Shown here piece after piece: positions 7,905-15,250 of a stretch of 64,000 nt of DNA. The notes below the pieces were generated by a model. It had not been told where the DNA came from and did no database searches. It was given only the letters and a program-made list of their open reading frames with translations. Positions within the stretch are counted from its first letter, which is position 1, and every line of letters starts with the position of its first letter. Made by a program: the position numbers and the translations under genes. Source of the DNA: Curtobacterium sp. MCBD17_013 (GTDB lineage Bacteria > Actinomycetota > Actinomycetes > Actinomycetales > Microbacteriaceae); the NCBI RefSeq assembly GCF_003234565.1, contig NZ_QKTU01000008.1, positions 62,001 through 126,000 of the forward strand, written 5' to 3'.

Positions 7905-8836
7905 CAGGGCAGCACCTCCTCGGTGTCCTGCGCGCGGGACGAGCCGCGAACTGACCCGACGCGCGCCGGTTTCCACATCCGATGACGTCGCACTGCCACT
8001 CCGACGCGGATCGCGAGGTAGACGACGAGGATGATGGCGACGATGCAGAAGCTGACGGGCCAGTTGCCGTCGTGGCCCGCCCAGGAGTAGCTCTCGAAGG
8101 AGACGAAGCACCCCGCCCAGGTGCTGAGGACCGCGAGAGCGGCCGACACGAGGACCGCGGTCCCGAAGCGTCGGGTCAGCAGCAGCGCCGTCGCGGCGGG
8201 ACCGATGAGGAGCGCGGTCGACAGGATGGCGCCGATCGTCAGTGACGACAGCTCCACCGCGAGGGCGAGCGCGACGAGGAACACGATGCCGGTGATGCGA
8301 ACGGGGACACCGCGTGCTGCTGCCAGGCCGTGATCGAGCGATTCCATGAGCAGCCACCGGTACGTCGCCGCGACGAGGGCGAGGGCGACGACGCTGAGTC
8401 CGACCACGAGCGGGATGACGTCATGAGCGATGACGAAGAGGGATCCGAACAGCACGGACACGGCTGCGTTGCTCGAGCCGCCGATGGTGGTGCTCCAGTA
8501 CAGGAACAGCGCCGTCAGACCGAGTCCGAAGCCGAAGACGATGCCGGTCGAGACGTCGCGACCCTGCAGACGACGGACGCCGATGAGCTCCATGAGCAGT
8601 GCTGCGAGGACGCCGGCACCGATGAACCCCCACACCTGGCTGATGCCGATGAGGAACGCGCCGGATCCGCCGACGGCTCCGAGGTCGGCGAGCGCGTGTC
8701 CCGCGAACGACTGGCCGCGCACGATCGTGAACACGCCGACGATCCCGGTGACCAGGGCGACGAAGCCACCGACCACCAGTGCGGTGTGGATGGTGGGGCT
8801 GCCGAGGAATCCGCCGATCACCGAGGCGGGGATCAT
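7904..8836 (-). CDS. znuB: Metal (zinc) ABC transporter permease, proximal
   Basis: A 310-residue ABC-3 family membrane permease. The conserved loop is VFTIVRGQSFAGHALADLGAVGG in the first third, and ELSSLTIGAILSTALLIGPAATALLL is the typical later helix pair. The hydrophilic tail of about 40 residues (RRHRMWKPARVGSVRG) is cytoplasmic and longer than usual. ATGA overlap with the ATPase gene upstream and TGATG overlap with the second permease downstream show tight translational coupling. Two non-identical permeases in one operon are common in actinobacterial metal importers. Confidence 0.9.
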   Translation of the reverse strand: MIPASVIGGFLGSPTIHTALVVGGFVALVTGIVGVFTIVRGQSFAGHALADLGAVGGSGAFLIGISQVWGFIGAGVLAALLMELIGVRRLQGRDVSTGIVFGFGLGLTALFLYWSTTIGGSSNAAVSVLFGSLFVIAHDVIPLVVGLSVVALALVAATYRWLLMESLDHGLAAARGVPVRITGIVFLVALALAVELSSLTIGAILSTALLIGPAATALLLTRRFGTAVLVSAALAVLSTWAGCFVSFESYSWAGHDGNWPVSFCIVAIILVVYLAIRVGVAVRRHRMWKPARVGSVRGSSRAQDTEEVLP

Positions 8837-9684
8837 GCGGGGGTTCCGTTGGGTCTCGACACCGACTCGAGGCCAGGGGACGCGAGGTCAGATGCGGGAT
8901 CCCGGTCGTCCGCGAGCACCATCACCCGGCCTTCGGCCTCGATCACCCGGATCGGTCGACCGTACAGGCGCGAGAGGACGTCGCTCCGGACGACGGATCC
9001 GGGGTCGCCGGTGACGGCGCGGCCGTTCGCCAGGTACACCACGCGGTCCATCACCGGCATGAGGACGTTGATGTCGTGCGCGGTCATCACGATCGCGACG
9101 TCGCGATCACGGCGGAGCGTGTCCAGGAGACGGACGATGTCGTGGGCGCTGGCCGGATCGAGGTTCGCCAGGGGTTCGTCGAGGAGCAGCAGCGCCGGCT
9201 CGCTGATGAGTGCGTGCGCGAGGAGCACGCGCTGCTGCTGGCCTCCGGAGAGCTGTCCGATCCGCTGGTCGGCGAACGCGGCTGCGCCGACGGCGTGGAG
9301 GACCGCGGTCACGCGTTCCTGCACCGCGCGACGACGGATCGGGAGGCCCAACCGCCCGCCGTCGAGACCGAGTGCGACGACGTCGCGTGCCCTGAGAGGC
9401 GTGTCGGGGTCGAGCGCGACCTTCTGGGGGAGGTACCCGATGCCGTGCGTGCTCGCCTTGCGCTCGGGTCGACGCACGGCACCGTGGGTGGGTCGGAGGA
9501 TGCCGAGCAGGACGCGCAGCAGCGTGGTCTTCCCCGCGCCGTTCGCGCCGATGAGTCCGACGAACTCACCGGGCTGCACGTCGAGGTCGACCCCGTCGAG
9601 GACGAGGGCCCCTGACATCACGACGCGGACGTCCCGGGCGGAGAGGACCCCGCCCGGGACGTCGCTGTCGGTCCGACCGGTCAC
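8833..9684 (-). CDS. znuC: Metal (zinc) ABC transporter ATP-binding protein
   Basis: A 283-residue ATPase with all ABC motifs in order: Walker A GANGAGKTT, Q-loop GYLPQKVALD, signature QLSGGQQQRV, Walker B ALLLLDEPLANLD and the switch His in MTAHDINVL. The GTG start overlaps the TGA of the substrate-binding protein gene (GTGA), and its own stop overlaps the next permease start. The C-terminal tail of about 40 residues after the switch region (IRVIEAEGRVMVLADD) is typical of metal-type ATPases. It powers the two permeases downstream. Zinc as substrate is inferred from the operator and neighbours; manganese cannot be excluded from the protein alone. Confidence 0.92.
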   Translation of the reverse strand: MTGRTDSDVPGGVLSARDVRVVMSGALVLDGVDLDVQPGEFVGLIGANGAGKTTLLRVLLGILRPTHGAVRRPERKASTHGIGYLPQKVALDPDTPLRARDVVALGLDGGRLGLPIRRRAVQERVTAVLHAVGAAAFADQRIGQLSGGQQQRVLLAHALISEPALLLLDEPLANLDPASAHDIVRLLDTLRRDRDVAIVMTAHDINVLMPVMDRVVYLANGRAVTGDPGSVVRSDVLSRLYGRPIRVIEAEGRVMVLADDRDPASDLASPGLESVSRPNGTPA

Positions 9685-10607
9685 AGCTTCTCGGTGGACG
9701 TGCCGCTGGTGAGCGCCTTCTGCAGCGCGGTCAACTCGGCTTCCATCCACTTCTGGTAGTGGTAGCCCGTCGGCATCGTCTCGTACACGCCGACGACGGG
9801 GATCCCGTTGTCGTGAGCGAGGGACAGGTAGTGCGAGGTGATCGAGTCGGTGACCTGCTGGTTGTAGAGGAACGCCTTGACGTGCTTGCCGGTGAACAGC
9901 GCGTCCTGCGCCGCCGAGTTCTGTGGGCTCGGGTCGGTGTCGTTCATGATCGCTGCCTGCAGGGACCAGGGTGTCTCGACGTCGACTCCGGCGGCCTGCA
10001 GCGCGTAGTCCGCGACGGGCTCCGTCACGGCGACGGGTGCGTTGGCGTGGGTCTGCTTGAACGACGCGAGCTGGTTCGTCCACGTCTCGAGCGACCGGTT
10101 GAACGTCGTCAGGTTGTCCTGGAAGTACTGCTTGTGCGAGGGCTGCAGCGCTCCGAGATCGGCGGCGATGCGCTTGGCGACCGCCGGCATCGTCTTCGGG
10201 TCGTACCAGAGGTGCGGATTCCGCGTGCTGTCGGGAAGGCCGAGCACGTCCTGCGCGACGATGACCTTCCGGCTCGAGTTCGGCGACGCCTTGGCGAGCT
10301 TGGTCATGAAGTCGTCGTACCCGAGCCCGTTCTGGACGAGGATCTGGGCCGAGCTGAGCTCCTTCGCCACGCTCGCGCTGGCCTCGAAGGTGTGCGGGTC
10401 GGTGTTCGGGTTGCTCATGATCGCCTTGGCCGAGACGTACTTGCCCCCGATCTGTGCGGCGACGTCCGAGTACTCGTTCTCCGCGCCGACGACGACGATC
10501 TTGCCGTCGCTCCCCCCGCTCGCCGACTGCGAGCACCCGGTGAGAGCACCGGTCACGGCCAGGGCCGCGACGCCGAGCGCCGCCAATCTCTTGATGCGCA
10601 CTGACAT
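9681..10607 (-). CDS. znuA: Metal-binding lipoprotein of ABC importer (ZnuA/TroA family)
   Basis: A 308-residue precursor with a lipoprotein signal peptide ending ALTGC, so the mature protein is anchored by Cys to the outer face of the membrane. It is a TroA-type cluster A-I binding protein: NPNTDPHTFEAS gives the first His ligand, and NPHLWYDPKTMP the second, followed by the long connecting helix. There is no His-rich loop of the kind many zinc-specific ZnuA proteins have. It is the first gene of the operon and lies 40 bases from a candidate Zur box. The start MSVRIKRL is preferred to an upstream in-frame Met because it gives a normal signal peptide. Confidence 0.9.
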   Translation of the reverse strand: MSVRIKRLAALGVAALAVTGALTGCSQSASGGSDGKIVVVGAENEYSDVAAQIGGKYVSAKAIMSNPNTDPHTFEASASVAKELSSAQILVQNGLGYDDFMTKLAKASPNSSRKVIVAQDVLGLPDSTRNPHLWYDPKTMPAVAKRIAADLGALQPSHKQYFQDNLTTFNRSLETWTNQLASFKQTHANAPVAVTEPVADYALQAAGVDVETPWSLQAAIMNDTDPSPQNSAAQDALFTGKHVKAFLYNQQVTDSITSHYLSLAHDNGIPVVGVYETMPTGYHYQKWMEAELTALQKALTSGTSTEKL

Positions 10608-10647
10608 CCATCCAATCCAGGGACCGCGTCCCACCCGCGCGCTCTGT

Positions 10648-10666
10648 TGAGAACGCTTATCGATAG
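10648..10666. promoter_or_regulatory. Candidate Zur box for the zinc importer operon
   Basis: The 19-base element TGAGAACGCTTATCGATAG agrees at 15 of 19 positions with the element at 12405 in front of the zinc-free L36 gene. It has the A/T-rich inverted look of Fur-family operators and sits between znuA and the divergent Fur-like gene, so it could control both. Confidence 0.6.
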
Positions 10667-10744
10667 ATGCAGACTACGGCACGTTGGAGCGTGTTGGTAA
10701 CGGGAGTCGTTCCCGATTGTTCCACGGACGGATGGTGTCGGTTG

Positions 10745-11128
10745 GTGTCGACGGAGTGGGCCGGGGATCGACCGCGCGGCCACCGGTATCGCGCGAGCGT
10801 CCTCGCCGCACTGGTCGAACATGATGCGCCGGCGTCGGCACAGTCCGTGTTCGCGCGGATCCGTGCGCGTGGGGTACGGATCGGACTCTCGACGGTCTAC
10901 CGGGAGCTCCACGCTCTGGCGCGTGAGCGAGCGCTGACCGAGGCGTACGTCGGCGGCGAGGTCCTGTACCGGCTCCCCGACCGGGACCTCCTGGTGTGCG
11001 ACACGTGCGGGCGCACGAGCGAGGTCGCGGACCCACGACAGCACCCCGGACCATGCCTCGCGTTCTTCGAGGAGAATGCTGCGCTGACCATACACGGGAG
11101 GTGCAGCGCCTGCTCGGTGCGCGGTTGA
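10745..11128 (+). CDS. Fur-family regulator with degenerate metal-sensing site
   Basis: A 127-residue Fur/Zur-family protein. The winged helix is recognisable (LAALVEHDAPASAQSVFARI, then GLSTVYRELHALARE), and two CxxC pairs (CDTC and CSAC) supply the structural zinc site. The His-rich sensor segment that normally stands before the first CxxC is replaced by LPDRDLLVC, so the regulatory metal site looks lost or altered. The frame is open from an ATG at 10667, but those 26 codons lack GC-rich third positions and would cover the importer promoter; the GTG at 10745 gives a normal Fur length. It diverges from znuA and may act as a second regulator of it. Confidence 0.75.
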   Translation: MSTEWAGDRPRGHRYRASVLAALVEHDAPASAQSVFARIRARGVRIGLSTVYRELHALARERALTEAYVGGEVLYRLPDRDLLVCDTCGRTSEVADPRQHPGPCLAFFEENAALTIHGRCSACSVRG

Positions 11129-11155
11129 GCGAGACGTGCCCCGGCCCGAGGCGCC

Positions 11156-11575
11156 CTACGCTCCGACGCCGCGTGCGCGGCAGTCGTCGCACACCCCGAA
11201 GATGTCGACCACGTGGCGCACGCGGGAGAACCCGTGCTCAGCGGCGACCGTGTCGACCCAGTCCTCGATCGGTGCTTCGATCTCGACGGTGCGACCGCAG
11301 CTGACGCAGTACAGGTGATGGTGGTGGGCATCGCCGCAGAACCGGTACAGCTGGACGCCGGGCTCGGCCTGGAGGACGTCCGCCTCGCCGTTCACCGCCA
11401 TGTCGCTGAGGTTGCGGTACACCGTGGCGAGGCCGACCGAGCTGCCGTCTGCGCGGAGGACCTCGTGCAGGTCCTGCGCGCTGATGAAGGACCGCACGCC
11501 TCGCAGGGCGTCGCGGATGGCCGTCTTCTGGGCGGTCTGCCGCTGGGGTTTCTTCCCCACGGGTGCTTCGGTCAT
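11156..11575 (-). CDS. zur: Zinc uptake regulator Zur (Fur family)
   Basis: A 139-residue Fur-family repressor. The DNA-binding part contains LHEVLRADGSSVGLATVYRN; the sensor motif CGDAHHHHLYCVSCGRTVEI and a later CDDC give the regulatory and structural zinc sites expected of Zur. It follows an SmtB-type ArsR gene on the same strand, the same order as the smtB-zur pair Rv2358-Rv2359 of Mycobacterium tuberculosis. The start MTEAPVGKK has a GAGAGG site before it; an in-frame GTG at 11650 overlaps the arsR stop (GTGA) and would add 25 residues. Zinc-loaded Zur would block the importer and the L36/COG0523 promoters. Confidence 0.88.
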   Translation of the reverse strand: MTEAPVGKKPQRQTAQKTAIRDALRGVRSFISAQDLHEVLRADGSSVGLATVYRNLSDMAVNGEADVLQAEPGVQLYRFCGDAHHHHLYCVSCGRTVEIEAPIEDWVDTVAAEHGFSRVRHVVDIFGVCDDCRARGVGA

Positions 11576-11646
11576 GGACGCCTCTCGGGTCTCGGACGCT
11601 CGGTGGTGCTGAGGAGGCAGGGTCGCACGTGCAGCTGAACGGGCAC

Positions 11647-11961
11647 TCACGCCGCGGCTTCGCCGACGTGCGTGAGCGCATCGCTGACGATGTGCGCGAC
11701 GTGCTCGTCCCGGAGTGAGTACACGGCGTTCCGCCCGATGCGCTCGACCTCCACGAGCCCGGCGAGTCGCAGGGTGCGGAGGTGCTGCGAGACCAGCGGT
11801 TGCGACAGCTCGGTCTGCGCAGCGAGCGACGACACGTCGCAGGGCGCCTCGATGAGGGCGACCAGCACCCGGAGGCGGGCCGGCGAGGAGAGGGCCTTGA
11901 AGAGTTCCGCCGCGATGCTCACTCGATGATCGGTCACCTGGCGATGTAAGCAGATGTGCAT
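11647..11961 (-). CDS. smtB: SmtB/ArsR-type zinc-sensing repressor
   Basis: A 104-residue ArsR-family protein with the winged helix QTELSQPLVSQHLRTLRLAG. Its last helix carries D-x-H and then H-x-x-E spaced exactly as in the alpha-5 zinc site of SmtB (Asp, His +2, His +13, Glu +16, in RDEHVAHIVSDALTHVGE). That supports direct zinc sensing with release from DNA when zinc is high. It sits immediately before zur, as in mycobacteria where SmtB represses zur at low zinc. The start could also be the GTG at 11937, 24 bases further in. A hairpin at 11974-12011 separates it from the His-rich peptide gene upstream. Confidence 0.87.
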   Translation of the reverse strand: MHICLHRQVTDHRVSIAAELFKALSSPARLRVLVALIEAPCDVSSLAAQTELSQPLVSQHLRTLRLAGLVEVERIGRNAVYSLRDEHVAHIVSDALTHVGEAAA

Positions 11962-11973
11962 ACCGACGGGCAA

Positions 11974-12011
11974 CGCCCGGGGGTCCGGCGGGTTGGCCCT
12001 ACCCCCGGGCG
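11974..12011 (-). terminator. Hairpin between the His-rich peptide gene and smtB
   Basis: Perfect 11-base arms CGCCCGGGGGT and ACCCCCGGGCG surround a 16-base loop, starting eight bases after the stop of the His-rich peptide gene on the minus strand. It has no T-run. It would end or attenuate that transcript before smtB-zur. Confidence 0.6.
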
Positions 12012-12018
12012 GAGGGTC

Positions 12019-12174
12019 TCAGTGCTCGTCGTAGTGGTCGCCGTGCTCGGCGTGCTTGTGGCCTTCGTGTACGTAGTCCACGTGGTCCTCGTGCCGCACT
12101 GCCTCGTGACCGCAGCCGTCCTCGTGGTGGTGCTCGGTGACGGTGTGCTCGGCGACGGTTTCCTGCTCGGTCAT
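12019..12174 (-). CDS. Histidine-rich small protein, putative metal buffer
   Basis: A 51-residue protein with 13 histidines, one cysteine and many Asp/Glu residues; the first half holds TVTEHHHEDGCGHEA and the second a run of HxxH and HxH spacings (HEGHKHAEHGDH). There is no signal peptide or membrane segment. Such composition fits cytosolic binding of zinc, nickel or copper. The ATG follows AAGGAG at a normal distance. The gene lies between the zinc-free L36 gene and smtB-zur on the same strand and has its own upstream inverted repeat (12228-12249), so control by the neighbouring SmtB protein is plausible. Function is inferred from composition and context only. Confidence 0.75.
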   Translation of the reverse strand: MTEQETVAEHTVTEHHHEDGCGHEAVRHEDHVDYVHEGHKHAEHGDHYDEH

Positions 12175-12227
12175 GGTGGTGCTCCTTCGATCAGTCGGTT
12201 GACGTGACCCCGACACTAGAGCAAGCA

Positions 12228-12249
12228 TGCACGAGTAGCAATACGTGCA
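12228..12249. promoter_or_regulatory. Inverted repeat upstream of the His-rich peptide gene
   Basis: Perfect arms TGCACG and CGTGCA with a 10-base A/T-richer centre lie 54 bases upstream of the peptide's ATG. Spacing and composition resemble ArsR/SmtB operators, and an smtB gene is the second gene downstream. Confidence 0.45.
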
Positions 12250-12270
12250 CGGAAGATGATCAGGTCGCAC

Positions 12271-12393
12271 TCACCCCTGGCGCCCCTTCCCGCGCGGGTT
12301 GAGCTTGTTGATGACGAACGTGCGACCTCGGCGGCGTACGACCTGCGCGCCCGGGAGCTGCTTCAGCGACTTGAGTGAGTTCCTGACCTTCAT
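12271..12393 (-). CDS. rpmJ: Ribosomal protein L36, zinc-free (type B) form
   Basis: A 40-residue protein, [20 protein letters not shown] onward, matching the L36 paralog that lacks the four zinc-binding Cys/His residues (residues 1-40 contain no Cys). In many bacteria this C-minus form is made in zinc starvation and replaces the zinc-containing L36 in ribosomes, sparing zinc. It has a strong AGGAGG site four bases before ATG. The candidate Zur box at 12405 lies just upstream and is shared with the divergent COG0523 gene. No other alternative ribosomal protein genes are adjacent, which differs from the mycobacterial operon. Confidence 0.9.
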   Translation of the reverse strand: MKVRNSLKSLKQLPGAQVVRRRGRTFVINKLNPRGKGRQG

Positions 12394-12404
12394 GATCCTC
12401 CTAC

Positions 12405-12419
12405 TGAGAACGTTTCTCA
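12405..12419. promoter_or_regulatory. Zur box shared by L36 and COG0523 genes
   Basis: TGAGAACGTTTCTCA is a perfect inverted repeat (TGAGAA, CGT, TTCTCA). It lies 12 bases from the L36 start on one side and 15 from the COG0523 start on the other, and matches the element before znuA. Repression from this site would silence both genes when zinc is sufficient. Confidence 0.65.
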
Positions 12420-12420
12420 C

Positions 12421-12426
12421 TAGAGT
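12421..12426 (+). promoter_or_regulatory. -10 box of the COG0523 gene (leaderless)
   Basis: TAGAGT stands seven bases before the ATG at 12434, so transcription would start at or next to the start codon; no Shine-Dalgarno site is present. The Zur box covers the adjacent -35 side. Confidence 0.5.
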
Positions 12427-12433
12427 AGGGGCA

Positions 12434-13504
12434 ATGGAGCCACGGAACGAACTCGGGTCTGCACATCCGGACGGCGCCGTCCTCCGGGTGACCTTGGTCA
12501 GCGGCCTGCGCGCCGCTGACCGACGACAGGTCAGCCGGCGACTGAGCGGAGCACCGCGCCGAGCACCGGTCGAGGTCGACGACGGTACCGAGGACAGCGG
12601 CGAGTTCGCCTTGGTCCTGGCCGACCGGATCCTGGAGTCGGCCCGAGCCGGTGCCACCGGTCGCTCCATCGTCGAGCTGGAGGAGGCCGCGGACGTGATG
12701 GAGATCGGGTTCGTGCTGGAGACCGAGTTCGAGAGCCGACGGGCGGAAGGGACCCCCGTGGAGCTACACGACCTGATGACGGTCGTGGCGGTGCAGGACA
12801 TCGAGCGGTGGCTCCTGTCGCTCGCACCGTCCCCGCTGGACGACTACGTCACTGCGGAACGACTGGCCTCGCAGATCGAGTTCGCGACGGTGATCGTCCT
12901 CAGCGATGCGGACGACATCGGCCCCGCGTCCCTCCGCAGCGCCCTCGGCGTCCTCGAACAGCTCAACCCCGGTGCGACCGTGGTCCGGAGCCCGAGCGCG
13001 ATGTCCTCCCGACGGACGGGGGCGAGCGGGCGGTGGTGTGCTCGTCGACTCGGGGAACGGATGGGCTGGATGCACGCCCTCGCCGACCCGGCCACGCAGC
13101 CGGGACCCCGGTACGGCGTCGAGGCGATCGTGTTCCGTGATCCGCGCCCCTTCCACCCCGGACGGCTCTTCGACGCCGTCGACAAGCAGTTGACGCCCGG
13201 ACGAGTCGGCCGGATCGCTCGATCGCGGGGCTTGGTCCAACTCGCGACCCGCGCCGACCAGATCGGGTCGTGGCGGAGCGCCGGCGACACCGTCGCGCTC
13301 GATCCGACCGGAATGTCCACCTGGGCACGGAATGCTCCTGCCGGACAGGAGCTGGTCCTCTTCGGGGAGGACCTCGATCGCCACCGGATCATCAGCACCC
13401 TCGACCGCAGCTTGGTCACGGACGCGGAACTCCTCGCGGGGCCGATGGAGTGGGCGACATACGACGACCCCTTCCCGGCATGGCCCACGGAACACCACCA
13501 CTAG
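12434..13504 (+). CDS. CobW/COG0523-family protein with lost GTPase motifs
   Basis: A 356-residue protein. The C-terminal half is a clear CobW C-domain: [45 protein letters not shown], and a DPFPAW end followed by HHH. In the N-terminal half the fold is traceable ([14 protein letters not shown] at the P-loop position, [15 protein letters not shown] at the NKxD position) but the GxGKTT, CxCC and NKxD motifs are all gone. It is therefore probably not a GTPase. Mycobacterial Mrf is a COG0523 protein of the zinc-free ribosome regulon that recruits a hibernation factor; a similar non-enzymatic role is a fair inference from the shared Zur box with L36. The start is leaderless. Confidence 0.82.
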   Translation: MEPRNELGSAHPDGAVLRVTLVSGLRAADRRQVSRRLSGAPRRAPVEVDDGTEDSGEFALVLADRILESARAGATGRSIVELEEAADVMEIGFVLETEFESRRAEGTPVELHDLMTVVAVQDIERWLLSLAPSPLDDYVTAERLASQIEFATVIVLSDADDIGPASLRSALGVLEQLNPGATVVRSPSAMSSRRTGASGRWCARRLGERMGWMHALADPATQPGPRYGVEAIVFRDPRPFHPGRLFDAVDKQLTPGRVGRIARSRGLVQLATRADQIGSWRSAGDTVALDPTGMSTWARNAPAGQELVLFGEDLDRHRIISTLDRSLVTDAELLAGPMEWATYDDPFPAWPTEHHH

Positions 13505-13512
13505 GGGGTCGT

Positions 13513-13830
13513 ATGGCGCGCAGCGGAACCCGGTTCGGGGCGGTGATCACGCGGATGTTCGGCGGCCGCGTGCCGGGTCCGCCGCTGCCGGTACCTCCTC
13601 GTCCGGCCGGACTCGACGGTCCGCGACGGACGCCGGAGCATCACGGGAGCGCTCCGTCGACGACGCATCGGGTGCGGCTCGTCGTCGTGTCGAGCGAGCG
13701 ACGACTCATCGAGGCCGAGAGCGCCGACGCCCGGGGCGCACTGTTGAGCGCGCTGGGACAAGTGCCCCTCGGGTTCTCGGTGGCCTCGGTCGAGGTCATC
13801 GAGGCCGCTGACGGGGTCGACGCGACGTGA
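13513..13830 (+). CDS. Small hypothetical protein downstream of the COG0523 gene
   Basis: A 105-residue protein eight bases after the COG0523 stop, with an AGGGGG site before its ATG, so it should share the zinc-regulated transcript. The first half is basic and proline-rich (RMFGGRVPGPPLPVPPRP); the second has an alternating hydrophobic pattern (HRVRLVVVSSERRLIEAESA) like a small alpha/beta domain. I do not recognise it. Its position makes it a candidate partner of the degenerate CobW protein or of zinc-free ribosomes, but nothing in the sequence proves this. Confidence 0.6.
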   Translation: MARSGTRFGAVITRMFGGRVPGPPLPVPPRPAGLDGPRRTPEHHGSAPSTTHRVRLVVVSSERRLIEAESADARGALLSALGQVPLGFSVASVEVIEAADGVDAT

Positions 13831-13840
13831 GCCCCGACCG

Positions 13841-15250
13841 TCACCCGGCGTCGGCGCTGGAGGGGAGCGCGGCACACCAGTCGAGGGTCACGCCGTCGAG
13901 GCTCGCCTCGAGGGCGCCGGACGTGGCGTCGACGACGCTCACCAACGACGAGTCGGCCGTCCGCGTGGTGATCGCGAGGAACTGACCGTTCGGTGAGGGA
14001 CAGACCGCGGTGACGCTGGCGTCGGACGGGATGTGGACCTGCAGGTCCGAGACGTGCTCGCCGTCGACGCGGACGAGTCGGGCGGCGATGGTCCCGTCCG
14101 TGCGGACGTCGCCGACGAGGCGGACGTAGGAGGAGCCCGTGAGCGCGCCGATCCGCCCCAGGTACTGCGCCCTGGTGCTCGCGGCCGGTGCCGTGAGGGC
14201 GGCCCGGTCGCCGTCGGTCAGGTCGAGCCGGACGATGGCGTCCCCGGTCTCCACGACGGCGGTCGTGCCGGTTCCCACGAAGCCGTGGACGTACGTCGCG
14301 GACCCGAGCCGCGCCGCGTCGGTCCGTCCGCTCATGTCCACGAGCACGAGGCCGTCATCGGTCGTCCTGACGAGCGCGCTCTCGGTCCGCGGGACGTACG
14401 CCCACTGGCGCACCGTCATCGGGGTGGCACCCGTGGTGGGCCTCCCGTCCGCCGCGATCGCGGTCGGCATGTGCGTGCCGGTGAGGTCGACGTCGTAGAG
14501 CCCGACGTCCTGCGAGCGACCCGTCGTCGTGTCGGCGTACACGAAGCCGAACGACGCGCCGTCGTCGGCGGCGTGGAGCGCCGACGCGTGCCCCCGTGCG
14601 GTGGGCATGGTGATGTGCTCGACCGGGACGGCCGGGTCCTGCCGCCCGTCGGCGAGCGGCACGATGTCGATGCTCGAGGTGCCGTCGGCCGTGTCGCTGA
14701 GCACGACGAGGGACCGGGCGAGGCGTGCGAACCCGGTGATGCCGGTGCCCTGGAACACGGTGTCCGTGCCCCCGGTGGCGAGGCCACGGCTGACGATGCG
14801 ATCGTGTGCACCGTTCGTGCCCGGGACGAGCGCGAGGACGTCGGTGGTGCCCGTGTGGATGGTCGTGCGCAGGTCGGACGTCGCGGCTTGCCCGGGCGCC
14901 CGGACGTGCCGCACGACGACCGCGTAGGTGCGGTCGTACGCCAACGGGCCGTCGAACTGCACCGCGACCGTGTTCCCGCTCGAGGTCACCGTGTGCGCTG
15001 CGGCGGGGGACACGACGACGTCGGACGGTGCGACCCGCTGCAGTGCCTGGTTCGCGGTGAGGATCAGGCGCTGCGCGGGACGGGAGACGAGGTCGGTCGC
15101 CGAGTACGACACGGAGCGGAGGCGCGGGCCCTGATGCGAGCCGACGATCGCCGCCAGGGCTCCGATCAGCGCGAGCACCGCGACGACCGCGACGAATCGG
15201 CGTCGGAGGGGGCGGCCGGGGGCAGGAGTACCGCGGACGTCAGTACTCAT
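13841..15250 (-). CDS. Secreted or membrane-anchored beta-propeller-like protein
   Basis: A 469-residue protein with one N-terminal membrane segment (RRRFVAVVAVLALIGALAAI), no lipobox, and an extracytoplasmic body. The body has repeated four-strand-like units such as LVVLSDTADGTSSIDIVPLA, FGFVYADTTTGRSQDVGLYD and FLAITTRTADSSLVSVVDAT, which fit a WD40/YVTN-type propeller. Its start overlaps the end of the TIGR03943 gene by 11 bases, so it is the third gene of an operon with that protein and a COG0701 permease. A sensory or binding role outside the membrane for this transporter-like pair is inferred. It ends 10 bases from the convergent gene at 13513. Confidence 0.75.
   Translation of the reverse strand: MSTDVRGTPAPGRPLRRRFVAVVAVLALIGALAAIVGSHQGPRLRSVSYSATDLVSRPAQRLILTANQALQRVAPSDVVVSPAAAHTVTSSGNTVAVQFDGPLAYDRTYAVVVRHVRAPGQAATSDLRTTIHTGTTDVLALVPGTNGAHDRIVSRGLATGGTDTVFQGTGITGFARLARSLVVLSDTADGTSSIDIVPLADGRQDPAVPVEHITMPTARGHASALHAADDGASFGFVYADTTTGRSQDVGLYDVDLTGTHMPTAIAADGRPTTGATPMTVRQWAYVPRTESALVRTTDDGLVLVDMSGRTDAARLGSATYVHGFVGTGTTAVVETGDAIVRLDLTDGDRAALTAPAASTRAQYLGRIGALTGSSYVRLVGDVRTDGTIAARLVRVDGEHVSDLQVHIPSDASVTAVCPSPNGQFLAITTRTADSSLVSVVDATSGALEASLDGVTLDWCAALPSSADAG

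Noticed and set aside
10667-10744. In-frame extension of the Fur-like gene from an earlier ATG
   Set aside because: Those codons have few GC-rich third positions, resemble no Fur N-terminus, and would overlap the importer promoter region.
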